Origin: Sphingomicrobium sp. XHP0239
GTDB taxonomy: Bacteria; Pseudomonadota; Alphaproteobacteria; Sphingomonadales; Sphingomonadaceae
Direction of reading: 5' to 3'
DNA length: 64,000 nt
Assembly: GCF_039555325.1 (NCBI RefSeq)
Contig: NZ_CP154608.1
Location: 2,356,001 to 2,420,000, forward strand
In this document: in pieces, positions 18,011 through 26,970 of the stretch
How the letters are laid out: each line of letters opens with the position of its first letter
How positions within the stretch are numbered: the stretch's first letter is position 1
Position numbers and translations under genes: made by a program
The notes under the pieces: generated by a model
The model's database searches: none
Told to the model about the DNA's origin: nothing
Seen by the model: the letters and a program-made list of their open reading frames with translations, nothing else

Positions 18011-18821
18011 GTGATTGCATTCCTCCTTGCCGCCGCCTCCTCGCTCGCTCTGCATCCCGCGGGCGCCTTCGACGACGAGTTGCTGCTCGCCTGCTCCGCC
18101 CCGCTCGGCGATCAGCCGGAGCGAGCCAATCTGTCGGTGGTGGAGGAGGACATGCCGGAGGAGGCGCTTTCCGTACTCCGCGTGACGGTGAAGGGCTCGG
18201 GTGCGTTCATGCGGATCTACTACGACGAAGGGTCGGAGCGCATTGCGCGTGCCCGGGCGGCCTGTCTCGGCGAACAGATCGCGGCCGTCGCGAAAATGGT
18301 CGGGGACGATCGCCGGGACGCCGAGTGGGCCGGCGTCGTCTTCACGCAGGATGGCCGAGGGCCATGCGACGTGGATCGAAACCAAGGTCAATCCGTCGCT
18401 CGACCCGATCGTGGCGGCCAGAACGCGGCGGTCGTTGCAGGAAAGGCTCGCCCCCATCGACGAGCCGATCGATCTTGCCGCATGGGGATCGGTTCGGCCG
18501 AAGCGCGAGGCGATCATGCGTCAGGTGTCGCCGGAGGACCGCGCCCGGATGGAGGCCGATCCCGATTATTCGCCGTCCGGGTCCTTCTCTTTCACGGGGG
18601 ACGATTTCGAGAACGACATGACCAACGACGGCGCGAGCTATCCGTTGGCGGAGGCCGTCTTCATGGGTCTGGAAGCGCGCCATGGCGAGGCCGCGGTCCA
18701 TGCGTGGATGAGCGACATCACCGCCGCTGCCGGTCCGATCGATGACGCGAAATTGTCTGCGTCGCTCGAACAACATTTCGGGGAGACGGCGAGCGACCTG
18801 TTGCAGCCGCGACCCCGTTGA
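18011..18821 (+). pseudogene. Broken secreted peptidase-like gene with frameshift or internal deletion
   Basis: Frame one starts at GTG 18011 behind AAGGAAAGACC and encodes a signal peptide (MIAFLLAAASSLALHPAGA) and then about 95 residues ending WAGVVFTQD near 18355. The reading then makes sense only in the next frame, from MAEGHATWIETKVNP at 18351 to the stop at 18821. EGHATWIE looks like the C-terminal glutamate part of a gluzincin active site, but no HExxH is found in either frame, so the segment that should hold it may have been lost at the junction. Alternatives: a sequencing error, or two separate small genes. Confidence 0.5.
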
Positions 18822-18856
18822 GCCCCGCAAGTCCTTTGACGGCGCTGCGAGCGGCC

Positions 18857-18883
18857 TCGCAAGGGGTCGGAAGCGATCGTTGG
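18857..18883 (+). repeat. GGGGTCG-type intergenic repeat, copy f
   Basis: TCGCAAGGGGTCGGAAGCG then ATCGTTGGC. It lies exactly between the convergent ends of the broken gene and the lipoprotein gene. Confidence 0.5.
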
Positions 18884-19273
18884 CTAGATGTCTGCGCCGC
18901 AGGAAGTGATGGTCAGTCGATCTTCTGAGATGTCGTACTCGCCAAACGCAGTGTCGTAGGGCCTATCGTCCACCCAAAATTGGTGTTCTGGCAAGCGAGC
19001 GTGGATATGTCGCCCGCCTACGAACTCTTCGAAACCTGCTTCCCGCAGATCCACATCAATCTTTCCATAATCATACCAGCGGAAGTCCAAGCCCACGAAT
19101 GGTCTCGATGAAAAGGTATAATGACGCTCCCAGTCATCTAGCGAGCCAACGCACGATACCTTGCTCAAGCGCTGCTCCAGTCGGTCGATAGTCTGTTCCG
19201 CTGGTGAGCCTGGAAAGAATCCGGAAGAGCAACCGGTGAGCGCAGCCGCGCACAGTATTAGAAGGGAGCGCAT
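18884..19273 (-). CDS. Small hypothetical lipoprotein
   Basis: A 129-residue product from ATG 19273. The N-terminus MRSLLILCAAALTGCSSG has a lipobox (LTGC, Cys15). The mature part is polar with two further cysteines (KVSCVGS and TITSCGADI) that could form a disulfide. No family recognised; likely anchored in the outer or inner membrane facing the periplasm. A GGGGTCG repeat lies 24 bases upstream of the start. Confidence 0.65.
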   Translation of the reverse strand: MRSLLILCAAALTGCSSGFFPGSPAEQTIDRLEQRLSKVSCVGSLDDWERHYTFSSRPFVGLDFRWYDYGKIDVDLREAGFEEFVGGRHIHARLPEHQFWVDDRPYDTAFGEYDISEDRLTITSCGADI

Positions 19274-19296
19274 GGCCCAAGTCTCGCACAGGTTCT

Positions 19297-19330
19297 AAAT
19301 GTGGACAATTGGGGTCGGTAGCGGCCCTCA
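19297..19330 (+). repeat. GGGGTCG-type intergenic repeat, copy e
   Basis: AAATGTGGACAATTGGGGTCG then GTAGCGGCCCTCAG. Its end touches the stop of the 65-residue gene at 19328. Confidence 0.5.
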
Positions 19331-19525
19331 GCCGAGCGCCTTGTCGCTTCCCACCAAGGCGAGGAGATCGTCGAAGTCTTCCTTGACGTTGATCTGCGTC
19401 GCGCCGCCGAAGTTCAGGACGCAGCCGTGGGGCGCCTTGGTGAAGAACATCAGGGTCTTGAGCTGGCAGGCGACCTTGGAACCGTCGCTCCGGTTAAGGA
19501 CGACGAAGGCTTGATCGTTGGACAT
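19328..19525 (-). CDS. Small conserved-looking protein, FlbD-like layout
   Basis: A 65-residue product from ATG 19525, with AAGGA 8 bases upstream. The pattern FVVLNRSDGSKVACQLKTL ... LNFGGATQINVKEDFDDLLA resembles the layout of FlbD-like small proteins (a beta strand, a loop, then a VKE-D helix). That is only a visual resemblance. The gene follows the GGDEF/EAL gene on the same strand, with a hairpin between them, and could be cotranscribed. Confidence 0.6.
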   Translation of the reverse strand: MSNDQAFVVLNRSDGSKVACQLKTLMFFTKAPHGCVLNFGGATQINVKEDFDDLLALVGSDKALG

Positions 19526-19545
19526 GAGGTAATCCTTTCGGGAGA

Positions 19546-19566
19546 CGCGGCGTGAAGGACGCCGCG
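19546..19566 (-). terminator. Hairpin after the GGDEF/EAL gene
   Basis: CGCGGCGT (19546-19553) pairs perfectly with ACGCCGCG (19559-19566) around a 5-base loop. It sits between the GGDEF/EAL stop and the small gene's ribosome site, so it may end or attenuate the upstream transcript. Confidence 0.4.
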
Positions 19567-19588
19567 CCGGAGCGCGACGCGGCGGGGC

Positions 19589-21922
19589 CTAGCCGGCCTT
19601 GCGGCTCATGCCGACGACCATCTGGTTGGCACGTTCGTAGGTGAGGGGGCGGCCGAACAGGTAGCCTTGGATCGTGTCGACGCCGAGGTCGCGCATCCGT
19701 TCGAAATCCTCCGCCGTCTCGACGCCCTCGGCGGTGACCGACATGCGGAAGGACTTGGCGAGTTCGACGATCGACTTGATGATCGAGACGTTCTCTTCGC
19801 GCGTGCCCGCTTCGCGCACGAAGCTGCCGTCGATCTTCAGCTTGTGGAACACGGCCTTGTTGAGATAGCCGATCGAGGAATAGCCGGTGCCGAAATCGTC
19901 CAATGCGATGCCGACGCCAAGTTGACGCAGGCGCTGCATGATATCGAGGGTCGCGGCATTGTTGCCGAGGAAGACGCCTTCGGTGACTTCCAGTTCGAGA
20001 CGGTTGCCCGCGAGCTTGTGGCGGGCGAGCGCCTGGCTGACGACCTGCGGCAGCGCGGGCATCTGGATCTGCTTGGGGCTGACGTTGACCGCGACGGTCA
20101 GCGGGTCGGGCCAGGTGGCGGCGGTGCGGCAGGCTTCCTCGATCACCCAGTTGCCGATGTCCATCATCAGCCCGCATTCCTCGGCGATGCCGATGAAGAC
20201 GGGAGGCGGGATCATGCCGCGCTGGGGGTGGTTCCAGCGGATGAGCGCTTCGAACCCGACGAGCTTCTGGTCCTTGGCCGAGACGAGCGGCTGGTAGAGC
20301 AGCTGGAACTGCTTGGACGCGATGGCGGCGCGAAGGTCGCTTTCAAGACGGACGCGGTCGTCCTGTTCGGTCTGCAGCTCGGAGCTGAAATATTTGGCGA
20401 CGCCGCGGCCGGCATTCTTGGCTTCGTAGAGCGCGAGGTCGGCCTTGAGGATGAGGTCGTCGACGGTGGCACCGTCGATGGGGCCGAAGGCGCAGCCGAT
20501 CGACACGCCGATGCGGATCTCGGTCTGGTCGATCATGTAGGGTTCGCCGACCGAATGGATGATGGCACGGCTCAGTGTCTCGACGCCCTTGCGGCTCTGC
20601 GCGTCCTTGACGATGATCGCGAACTCGTCGCCCCCCATGCGCCCGACATAGCCGAGCTCGCCGACTTCATCGACGAGACGCTTGGCGACGGCCTGGAGCA
20701 CCGCATCGCCCTTGGGATGGCCGAAGGTGTCGTTGACCGGCTTGAAGCCGTCGAGGTCGAGAAACATGATCGCGCAGGGCACGTTCGATGTCGTCGCGGT
20801 ACGGAGCACCTCGCCCGCCAGCTGGCGGACGCGGCCGCGATTGGGCAGGCCCGACAGCACGTCGACGTTGGCGAGGTGCGTGAGGCGCTCTTGCTGCTGG
20901 CGCACTTCGGTGATGTCGCTGCCGACGCCGCGGAAGCCCGCGAACCGGCCTGCATGATCGATGATCGGATCGCCCGCGAGGCTGATCCAGCGCCCACCGC
21001 GCGCGCCCTGAAGCTGCATTTCGAAATTCTGGAAGGGCTGATGCTGCAACAGCAGATCGCCCAGTTCCTTGTGCCCACCGAGCAGACCGGGAAGCGAATG
21101 ACCGATGATCGCGGACGACGGGCGCCCGATCAGCGCGACCATGCGGCTGGAGAGGTAGGTGACGCGGTTTTCGTCGTCGATCTGCCAGAGCCAGCCAACG
21201 CCGCGCTTTTCATATTCCTGGAGGAGGAGCGAGGCGCTTTCGGATTGCGAACCGACGTCGGCGTTGGTCTTCAGCTGGTGGAAGGCCCAGCGCGCGACGG
21301 TCATCACGCCCCCCATCGCGACCCCGATGATGAAGACGATCGAGATCATGTTCTCGAACGGTACCGTGTTGCGCGCCACCACGAGCGACACGCACAGCGC
21401 GGTCACGAAGATGGTGATCCAGGTGATCGCGGCGGTCGGGACCACGACGAGCCCCAGCGCGGCGACGCCGAGCCCCGAGATGACCGAGGCGGCGATGATC
21501 TGGCTTTGCGGGTCGAGGCCGGCGAAGACCGTCATCGGCAGACTGAGCCAGACCGCGGCGCGCGCGGCGACGTCGGACAGCATCTGCCAGTGCGGAACGC
21601 GTCGTCCCGACCGGCCGATGTGGGTGATCGCCTGACGCCGCGCCAGCATGGTCATGAGCGTGTTGATGCCGACCACGGCGAGAATCCATGCCGCCATGAG
21701 CCACAGGCTGATATCGCTGTGCATCGCGCCCGCGAACAGGACCGCGGCGAGAATGTTGGCGCCCGCGAAGAAGGGGGCGAGCTGGGCGCGGCTGATGAGC
21801 TGGACGTCGCGCAGCGGAGTCGAGGCCTGATCGTCATGCACCGCCGAGGCCACGCCCAACGACGCACCGTCGGGCAATTTGGCGGAAATCATGCGTTTGT
21901 AACGATCGGGGGCCTGATACAT
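19589..21922 (-). CDS. Membrane-bound PAS-GGDEF-EAL cyclic-di-GMP enzyme
   Basis: About 777 residues from ATG 21922, chosen because GAGGAG lies 11 bases upstream; an in-frame ATG at 21958 has no ribosome site. Several membrane helices occupy about residues 55-210. A PAS domain follows, then GGDEF (RMGGDEFAIIV, intact) and EAL (FEALIRW, with DDFGTGYSS, intact). Both diguanylate cyclase and phosphodiesterase activities are therefore possible. The position five residues before GGDEF lacks the RxxD inhibitory site (GELG instead), so classical product inhibition is unlikely. Confidence 0.93.
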   Translation of the reverse strand: MYQAPDRYKRMISAKLPDGASLGVASAVHDDQASTPLRDVQLISRAQLAPFFAGANILAAVLFAGAMHSDISLWLMAAWILAVVGINTLMTMLARRQAITHIGRSGRRVPHWQMLSDVAARAAVWLSLPMTVFAGLDPQSQIIAASVISGLGVAALGLVVVPTAAITWITIFVTALCVSLVVARNTVPFENMISIVFIIGVAMGGVMTVARWAFHQLKTNADVGSQSESASLLLQEYEKRGVGWLWQIDDENRVTYLSSRMVALIGRPSSAIIGHSLPGLLGGHKELGDLLLQHQPFQNFEMQLQGARGGRWISLAGDPIIDHAGRFAGFRGVGSDITEVRQQQERLTHLANVDVLSGLPNRGRVRQLAGEVLRTATTSNVPCAIMFLDLDGFKPVNDTFGHPKGDAVLQAVAKRLVDEVGELGYVGRMGGDEFAIIVKDAQSRKGVETLSRAIIHSVGEPYMIDQTEIRIGVSIGCAFGPIDGATVDDLILKADLALYEAKNAGRGVAKYFSSELQTEQDDRVRLESDLRAAIASKQFQLLYQPLVSAKDQKLVGFEALIRWNHPQRGMIPPPVFIGIAEECGLMMDIGNWVIEEACRTAATWPDPLTVAVNVSPKQIQMPALPQVVSQALARHKLAGNRLELEVTEGVFLGNNAATLDIMQRLRQLGVGIALDDFGTGYSSIGYLNKAVFHKLKIDGSFVREAGTREENVSIIKSIVELAKSFRMSVTAEGVETAEDFERMRDLGVDTIQGYLFGRPLTYERANQMVVGMSRKAG

Positions 21923-21994
21923 GGGCAAATGCGCTCCTCGTGTGAGATGAGGAGCCATAGGCCCAAGACAGTTATCAGCGGGTTAAGAGCGTGG

Positions 21995-23938
21995 TTAACT
22001 TTCCGTTTGCTCAGCTGAGCCACGGTCGGTTTCGGCGGCGCTGTACCCGATGTCGAGTTTGTCGAGATCCTCGGTCGTGATCGGGTGGTAGAGCGGCCGG
22101 GCCCGCGGATAGACCCGCGTCGCGATCGGCTTCCCCCACTCCTCGTCCGAGGCGAGCGCCACGAACAGGGGACGGACGAACTTGCGCCGGCCCTGCGTCG
22201 TCAGGAATTGCTCGAGCCGCGGAACGGCGGGATCGTAGCGGTTGGCCACCGCAAGCTGGAGCCAGAGAAACAGGATCTCGTTGTTGGTCGATTGCGTGAG
22301 GTCGAAGGCCTCGTCGAGGGCGCGCAGTCGCGGCGTGGTCACTTCCTGGTCGATGCGACCGAGAAAGCGAAGCCGTTCGGCAGTGTTCCAGCCGTCCCAG
22401 TCGATGGAGGCGACATTCCCCCCTTCATCGAACCGGGAAACGGCGCCGTCGACATCGGCGAACGCGTCGGCGTCGGTCGGCGCATTGTTGGCCGGAATGC
22501 CCGCCTCGTAGATCCATTCGTTGATCAGCAACGCCTCGGCCCGCTCGTCGCTTCCGCCCAGCAACTGCTCGTTGACGGCCTCGAGGAACATCGAACTGGT
22601 GACGGGTTCGAAGGCATGGTCGTCGAACCATTTGCGCAGGAAGGCATCGAACCGTTCGCGTCCCACCTCGCGCTCGAGCGTGCGGAGGAAGGCCGCGCCC
22701 TTGTCGTAGGGAATGTCGGTGAAGCCGTCGTCGGGATGACGTCCGGTGAGATCGACCGCGAGGATCTGGTCGCGCTCGTCGAGGTCGCCGATGGCGGCGT
22801 CGAGCGAATCCTGGCTCAGGGACACCTGCTGCGCGAAGGTCTCCTCGCCGTAGACGGCTTCGACGATGCGCTGTTCGGCATAGACGGTCATGCCCTCGTT
22901 GAGCCAGAAATCGGCCCAGGTGGCGTTGGTGGCGAGATTGCCCGACCAGCTGTGCGCCAGTTCGTGCGCGATCAGGCTGGTCAGCGACTTGTCTCCCGCG
23001 ATGAAGGTCGGGGTGAGGAAGGTCAGGGTCGGATTTTCCATCCCGCCGAAGGGGAAGCTGGGCGGCAGGACGATCATGTCGTAGCGGCCCCAGCGATAGG
23101 GACCGAAGAGATCCTCCGAGGCGCTGATCATCTGTTCGGTATCGACCAGTTCGGCGGCGGCCGCGGCCAGGGTTTCGGGTTCGGCCCAGACGCCGGTGCG
23201 CAGGCCGAGCGGCTCGAACTCGAGATTCCCGGCGGCGATGGCGATCAGATAGGGCGGCACCGACTTGTCCATGTCGAAGCGGAAGATGCGGTGATCGGGC
23301 CCGTCGGGGATGGGGTCGCCCGCGCTTGGCGCGCTCATGACCGCGGTCAAGGGATTGGGAACGCGGATGCGCGCTTCCCAGGTCTGGCGGATGCCGGGAC
23401 TGTCCTGCGTCGGAATCCAGCTGCGGTTGAGGATCGACTGGCCTTGGCTGAACAGGAAGGGATGTTCGCCCCCCGCGGTCTGTTCGGGACTGAGGAATTG
23501 CAGCGCGTCGCCGGTGGGCGAGGCGGCATAGGTGATGATGATCTGTTCGGCGCCGTCCAGCTGGACGGTCAGCGGCTGGCCCAGTTCCTCGCTGCCTTCT
23601 CCGATCTCGTAGTCGAGCGCCGTGCCGTCGGGGGCGGTGATCGAGGCGATGTCGAGGTCGCGCGTATCGAGGACGATCTCGGTCGCGCCTTCGGCGGCAT
23701 CGACATCGAGCGTGGCGGTGCCCGATACGCGGCGCGCGTCGAAATCCACGTCGAGATCGAGCGCAAGGTGATGCACGCGCGCTTCGAGCGGGCGGGCGAA
23801 GCTATGGATGTCGTGCGCATCTTCGCGGTCGAGAATGGGGGCGATGTCGGACGTCGTGCCGGGTGTTTCCACCGGTGCGTCCGCCGAGCGGCACGAAGCG
23901 AGCAGCAGGAGCGTCAGTACCGTCATCGTCCGCATCAT
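21995..23938 (-). CDS. M1 family metallopeptidase, lipoprotein (leukotriene A4 hydrolase-like)
   Basis: About 647 residues. The start MMRTMTVLTLLLLASC at 23938 has AGGAG upstream and gives a lipobox (LLAS before Cys16), so the enzyme is probably lipid-anchored outside the cytoplasm. The exopeptidase motif FGGMENP is followed by zinc ligands His325 and His329 in HELAH and Glu348 in WLNEG, the exact HExxH-18-E spacing of M1. A C-terminal helical domain of the leukotriene A4 hydrolase type completes it. It probably trims peptides for uptake. It is divergent from the LytS-type kinase gene. Confidence 0.93.
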   Translation of the reverse strand: MMRTMTVLTLLLLASCRSADAPVETPGTTSDIAPILDREDAHDIHSFARPLEARVHHLALDLDVDFDARRVSGTATLDVDAAEGATEIVLDTRDLDIASITAPDGTALDYEIGEGSEELGQPLTVQLDGAEQIIITYAASPTGDALQFLSPEQTAGGEHPFLFSQGQSILNRSWIPTQDSPGIRQTWEARIRVPNPLTAVMSAPSAGDPIPDGPDHRIFRFDMDKSVPPYLIAIAAGNLEFEPLGLRTGVWAEPETLAAAAAELVDTEQMISASEDLFGPYRWGRYDMIVLPPSFPFGGMENPTLTFLTPTFIAGDKSLTSLIAHELAHSWSGNLATNATWADFWLNEGMTVYAEQRIVEAVYGEETFAQQVSLSQDSLDAAIGDLDERDQILAVDLTGRHPDDGFTDIPYDKGAAFLRTLEREVGRERFDAFLRKWFDDHAFEPVTSSMFLEAVNEQLLGGSDERAEALLINEWIYEAGIPANNAPTDADAFADVDGAVSRFDEGGNVASIDWDGWNTAERLRFLGRIDQEVTTPRLRALDEAFDLTQSTNNEILFLWLQLAVANRYDPAVPRLEQFLTTQGRRKFVRPLFVALASDEEWGKPIATRVYPRARPLYHPITTEDLDKLDIGYSAAETDRGSAEQTES

Positions 23939-24053
23939 GTCCCACACTCCTGAATTATCGTCGCGAGCGAGCGCTGGGCCCGTTCCCACTCCCTCATTGG
24001 CACAATCGCCCTGGCGCGCTTATGGTTGCGCATTCGAGCCCGTGGAGCACAGT

Positions 24054-25271
24054 TTGACCGACACGCCTGAATTTTCGCTGAAAGAAGAAGAGCGGCGCGC
24101 GCTTCAACGCCGCCAGCGCGCCTCGGTCGAGCGCATCGCACGCGACGCGGGGGATAGCGCGGTCACGGGGCAGGGCCACTCGCGACCGATCATCGAGGGC
24201 GTCGGACTCGACCGGCCGTTCTTCGCCGACAAGACGCGCGCCTTCTGGGTGCTGCAAAGCCTGGGCTGGGTCGGCTATCTGCTGCTCCGCTTCCTGTCGG
24301 GGCTGGTAAACGGGCTCGAGCCGGGAATCTTCTTCGTACACTGCCTCATCATTGCGATGACAGGCTATTCGCTGACCTTGCTCCTCGCGGCGCTCAACCG
24401 TTGGCTCATCACCCTGCGCGCGCTGGTCACGGCGCTGGTCGCGCTGGTCGCGGTCGCAATGGCGGGTAGCCTCTTCAGCTTCATCGACGTGTGGAGTTAC
24501 ACCACCTTCGTCCGTCCGGATCTTTCGCTGCGCGGGTTTTCCTTCTTCGGCGCGATGATCCTCAACGTCACCCTGCTGGCGGCGTGGACCGGCCTGTATT
24601 TCGGGATCAACTATTACCTGCTCTTGGAAGAGCAGATCGACCAGCGACGCGCGCTGGAGAACCAGGCGTCGGCGGCGCAACTGGCGATGCTGCGCTATCA
24701 GCTCAATCCGCATTTCCTATTCAATACGCTCAATTCCATCTCGACCCTCGTGCTCATCGAGGAGCGCGAGCGGGCCAATGCGATGCTGGCGCGGCTGTCG
24801 TCCTTCCTGCGCTACACGCTGTCGAACGAGCCGACCGCGCGCGTGCCGCTCGCCAAGGAAATCGAGACGATGAAGAGCTATCTGGCGATCGAGAAGATGC
24901 GTTTCGAGGACCGGCTGCGCCCGCATTTCCGGATCGGGGCGGAGGCTGCGGGGGCGCTGCTGCCCTCGCTCATTCTCCAGCCGCTGATCGAGAATGCGAT
25001 CAAATATGCCGTCACGCCGTCGGAGGACGGGGCGGACATCTTCGTGACCGCCGAGCGCGAGGGCGAGAGCGTGCGGATCATCGTCGCGGACTCGGGCGCG
25101 GGCGGGGCCACCATGATGGACAGCAAGTCGACGGGCGTCGGTCTCGCCAACACCCGCGAACGACTGCTCGCCGCCTATGGCGCGGCGCACGGATTCGAAA
25201 CGAAAACGAACGAAAAGGGGGGCTTCAGCGTTGTGCTGCAAATACCTCTGGAAACGAAAGCTGTTTCATGA
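24054..25271 (+). CDS. LytS/AlgZ-type sensor histidine kinase
   Basis: About 406 residues from TTG 24054, which has GGAG 6 bases upstream; GTG 24042 is an alternative. Four hydrophobic helices lie at about residues 65-200. The His_kinase domain (PF06580 type) has phosphoacceptor His220 in YQLNPHFLFNTLNS, followed by an ATPase domain (PLIENAIKYAV, DSGAGG, GVGLANTRERL). It overlaps the LytTR regulator gene by ATGA, a sign of coupled translation and of a working pair. Confidence 0.93.
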   Translation: MTDTPEFSLKEEERRALQRRQRASVERIARDAGDSAVTGQGHSRPIIEGVGLDRPFFADKTRAFWVLQSLGWVGYLLLRFLSGLVNGLEPGIFFVHCLIIAMTGYSLTLLLAALNRWLITLRALVTALVALVAVAMAGSLFSFIDVWSYTTFVRPDLSLRGFSFFGAMILNVTLLAAWTGLYFGINYYLLLEEQIDQRRALENQASAAQLAMLRYQLNPHFLFNTLNSISTLVLIEERERANAMLARLSSFLRYTLSNEPTARVPLAKEIETMKSYLAIEKMRFEDRLRPHFRIGAEAAGALLPSLILQPLIENAIKYAVTPSEDGADIFVTAEREGESVRIIVADSGAGGATMMDSKSTGVGLANTRERLLAAYGAAHGFETKTNEKGGFSVVLQIPLETKAVS

Positions 25272-26071
25272 CCATCCGCACTCTCCTCGTCGACGACGAG
25301 AAACTCGCCACCCAGGGCCTGCAGCTGCGGCTCGAAGCGCATGAAGACGTCGAGGTCGTCGGGACCGCGTCGAATGGCCGCGAGGCGATCCGCCAGACCA
25401 AGACGCTGAAGCCCGACCTCGTCTTCCTCGACATCCAGATGCCGGGGTTCGACGGTTTCTCGGTGATTTCGGGACTGATGGAGGTCGAACCGCCGCTGTT
25501 CGTCTTCGTGACGGCCTATTCGGAGCATGCCGTGAAGGCGTTCGAATCCAAGGCGGTGGACTATCTGGTGAAGCCGGTGGAGGAAGACCGGCTGGCCGAG
25601 ACGTTAGATCGGGTGCGCCGCCGCTTGCGCGAAAAGGGCGCGGCGCGGAAGGCCGAGAAACTGGAAGCCGCATTGAACGAACATGCGCCCGAGGCGGCCA
25701 GCGAATTCGCCGATGCCGAGGGCGGCGGTCCCGCCTCGAGCCGCTACGAGAGCGTCATCAACATTCGCGACCAGGGGCAGATCTTCCGTGTCAGCGTCGA
25801 CGATATCGAGAAGATCGACGCGGCGGGCGACTATATGTGCATCCAGACGAGCGACAATACGCTGATCCTGCGCGAGACGATGAAGGATCTGGAAAAGCGG
25901 CTCGACCCGCGAATGTTCCAGCGCGTCCACCGTTCGACGATCGTCAACCTCGACAAGGTCAAGCAGGTCAAGCCGCACACCAACGGCGAATGTTTCTTGG
26001 TGCTGGGGTCGGACAACGAGGTGAAGGTTTCGCGCAGCTACCGCGACGTGGTCGCGCGGTTCGTGCATTAG
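25268..26071 (+). CDS. LytTR-family response regulator
   Basis: A 267-residue product. The receiver has DD at residues 9-10, phospho-acceptor Asp55 in FLDIQMPG, and Lys in YLVKPV. A linker of about 40 residues, acidic and Ala-rich, leads to a C-terminal LytTR DNA-binding domain (from about residue 165, with the FQRVHRSTIVNLDKV core). Its start codon overlaps the kinase stop (ATGA at 25268-25271). Targets are unknown; the neighbouring M1 gene is one candidate. Confidence 0.95.
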   Translation: MTIRTLLVDDEKLATQGLQLRLEAHEDVEVVGTASNGREAIRQTKTLKPDLVFLDIQMPGFDGFSVISGLMEVEPPLFVFVTAYSEHAVKAFESKAVDYLVKPVEEDRLAETLDRVRRRLREKGAARKAEKLEAALNEHAPEAASEFADAEGGGPASSRYESVINIRDQGQIFRVSVDDIEKIDAAGDYMCIQTSDNTLILRETMKDLEKRLDPRMFQRVHRSTIVNLDKVKQVKPHTNGECFLVLGSDNEVKVSRSYRDVVARFVH

Positions 26072-26077
26072 GGTCGC

Positions 26078-26902
26078 CTATAGGTCGACCTGCTGCTGTC
26101 GTTCGCGACCGACGCGGTCGATCATCCTGGCGTCTTCCTCGCCCACGACCGCCTTGAACCATTCGGGGTCGCTGCACTTCTGCCCCAGGCTATGCGCGAG
26201 CGCGACGCACATGAAGGCCGCGTCCGTGAAGTAGAGTTCGCGTAGCAATTCCTGGAAGTAGGCTTGGTCCCCGACGATCTTGGCAACGCGGTCGGAGAAT
26301 TCGGGATCGGCACAGACGCGCTCCGGATCGATTTCGACTCGTTTGCCAAGATCGGCATCGGCGTCGCGAACGATGCGGACGGCGGGGTCGTCTTCGCGCA
26401 CGATCTGCCATCGCTGCGCGCGGAAATTGTCGTTCTCGGCGAGGTAGAAACTGCGCGCGTTGCGGTAGAAGTCGACGCCAAGACGGGCGCTCGGGTCCTC
26501 CAGCGACGACAGGCCGGCCGTAGCGACGAGTTCGTCGTAGACCCCCGACGGCGGATCGACGGTGTCGTAATGGTCGAGGCGTTGAAGCGCGGCGAGCGCC
26601 TCCGCCGATGGGCACTCGCCCGCCGCCAACGTCGCCGCGACCGCTTCGCCCTCTTCGATCGTCTCGCGCCAGGAGCGAACGTTCTGCCAGATGAATGCGG
26701 TCGCGGTGCGCGCTTCCTCGAGAAGCGCGGCGCTGATCCGATCAACCTGTCGCGCCTCGCGCCGGTCGGAGGCCCATTCCTGGAGCTGGAAGGCGATGAC
26801 GATGCCGCCGACGACGGCAAGCGTTTCGATGGCGAGCATGGCCCATTCGGTCGGGCCGATTCCGCCGACGGCTCCCCTGATCCTGCGCCACAAGACGATC
26901 AT
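26078..26902 (-). CDS. Membrane-anchored hypothetical protein, DUF6090-like layout
   Basis: A 274-residue protein. One transmembrane helix lies at about residues 22-40 (AMLAIETLAVVGGIVIAFQL), followed by EWASDRREARQ and a long helical soluble part with repeated acidic and Arg-rich segments. The N-terminal helix with a following Q-x-x-x-W-x-x-x-R pattern resembles DUF6090-type proteins, whose role is unknown. It ends 7 bases from the LytTR gene, convergent. Confidence 0.65.
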   Translation of the reverse strand: MIVLWRRIRGAVGGIGPTEWAMLAIETLAVVGGIVIAFQLQEWASDRREARQVDRISAALLEEARTATAFIWQNVRSWRETIEEGEAVAATLAAGECPSAEALAALQRLDHYDTVDPPSGVYDELVATAGLSSLEDPSARLGVDFYRNARSFYLAENDNFRAQRWQIVREDDPAVRIVRDADADLGKRVEIDPERVCADPEFSDRVAKIVGDQAYFQELLRELYFTDAAFMCVALAHSLGQKCSDPEWFKAVVGEEDARMIDRVGRERQQQVDL

Positions 26903-26970
26903 TTGCCTATCCCCCGCGGCTAACCTGCGTCAGCTTTAGGGCGAGGGCAAGCGGGAACGGAGGCGCGGCC

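Noticed and set aside
15954..19330. Integron cassette array
   Set aside because: No RYYYAAC/GTTRRRY attC cores or long attC stem in the repeats, and no integrase gene in the window.
19667..22018. 783-codon plus-strand open frame opposite the GGDEF/EAL gene
   Set aside because: Antisense shadow; the minus-strand gene has intact catalytic motifs.
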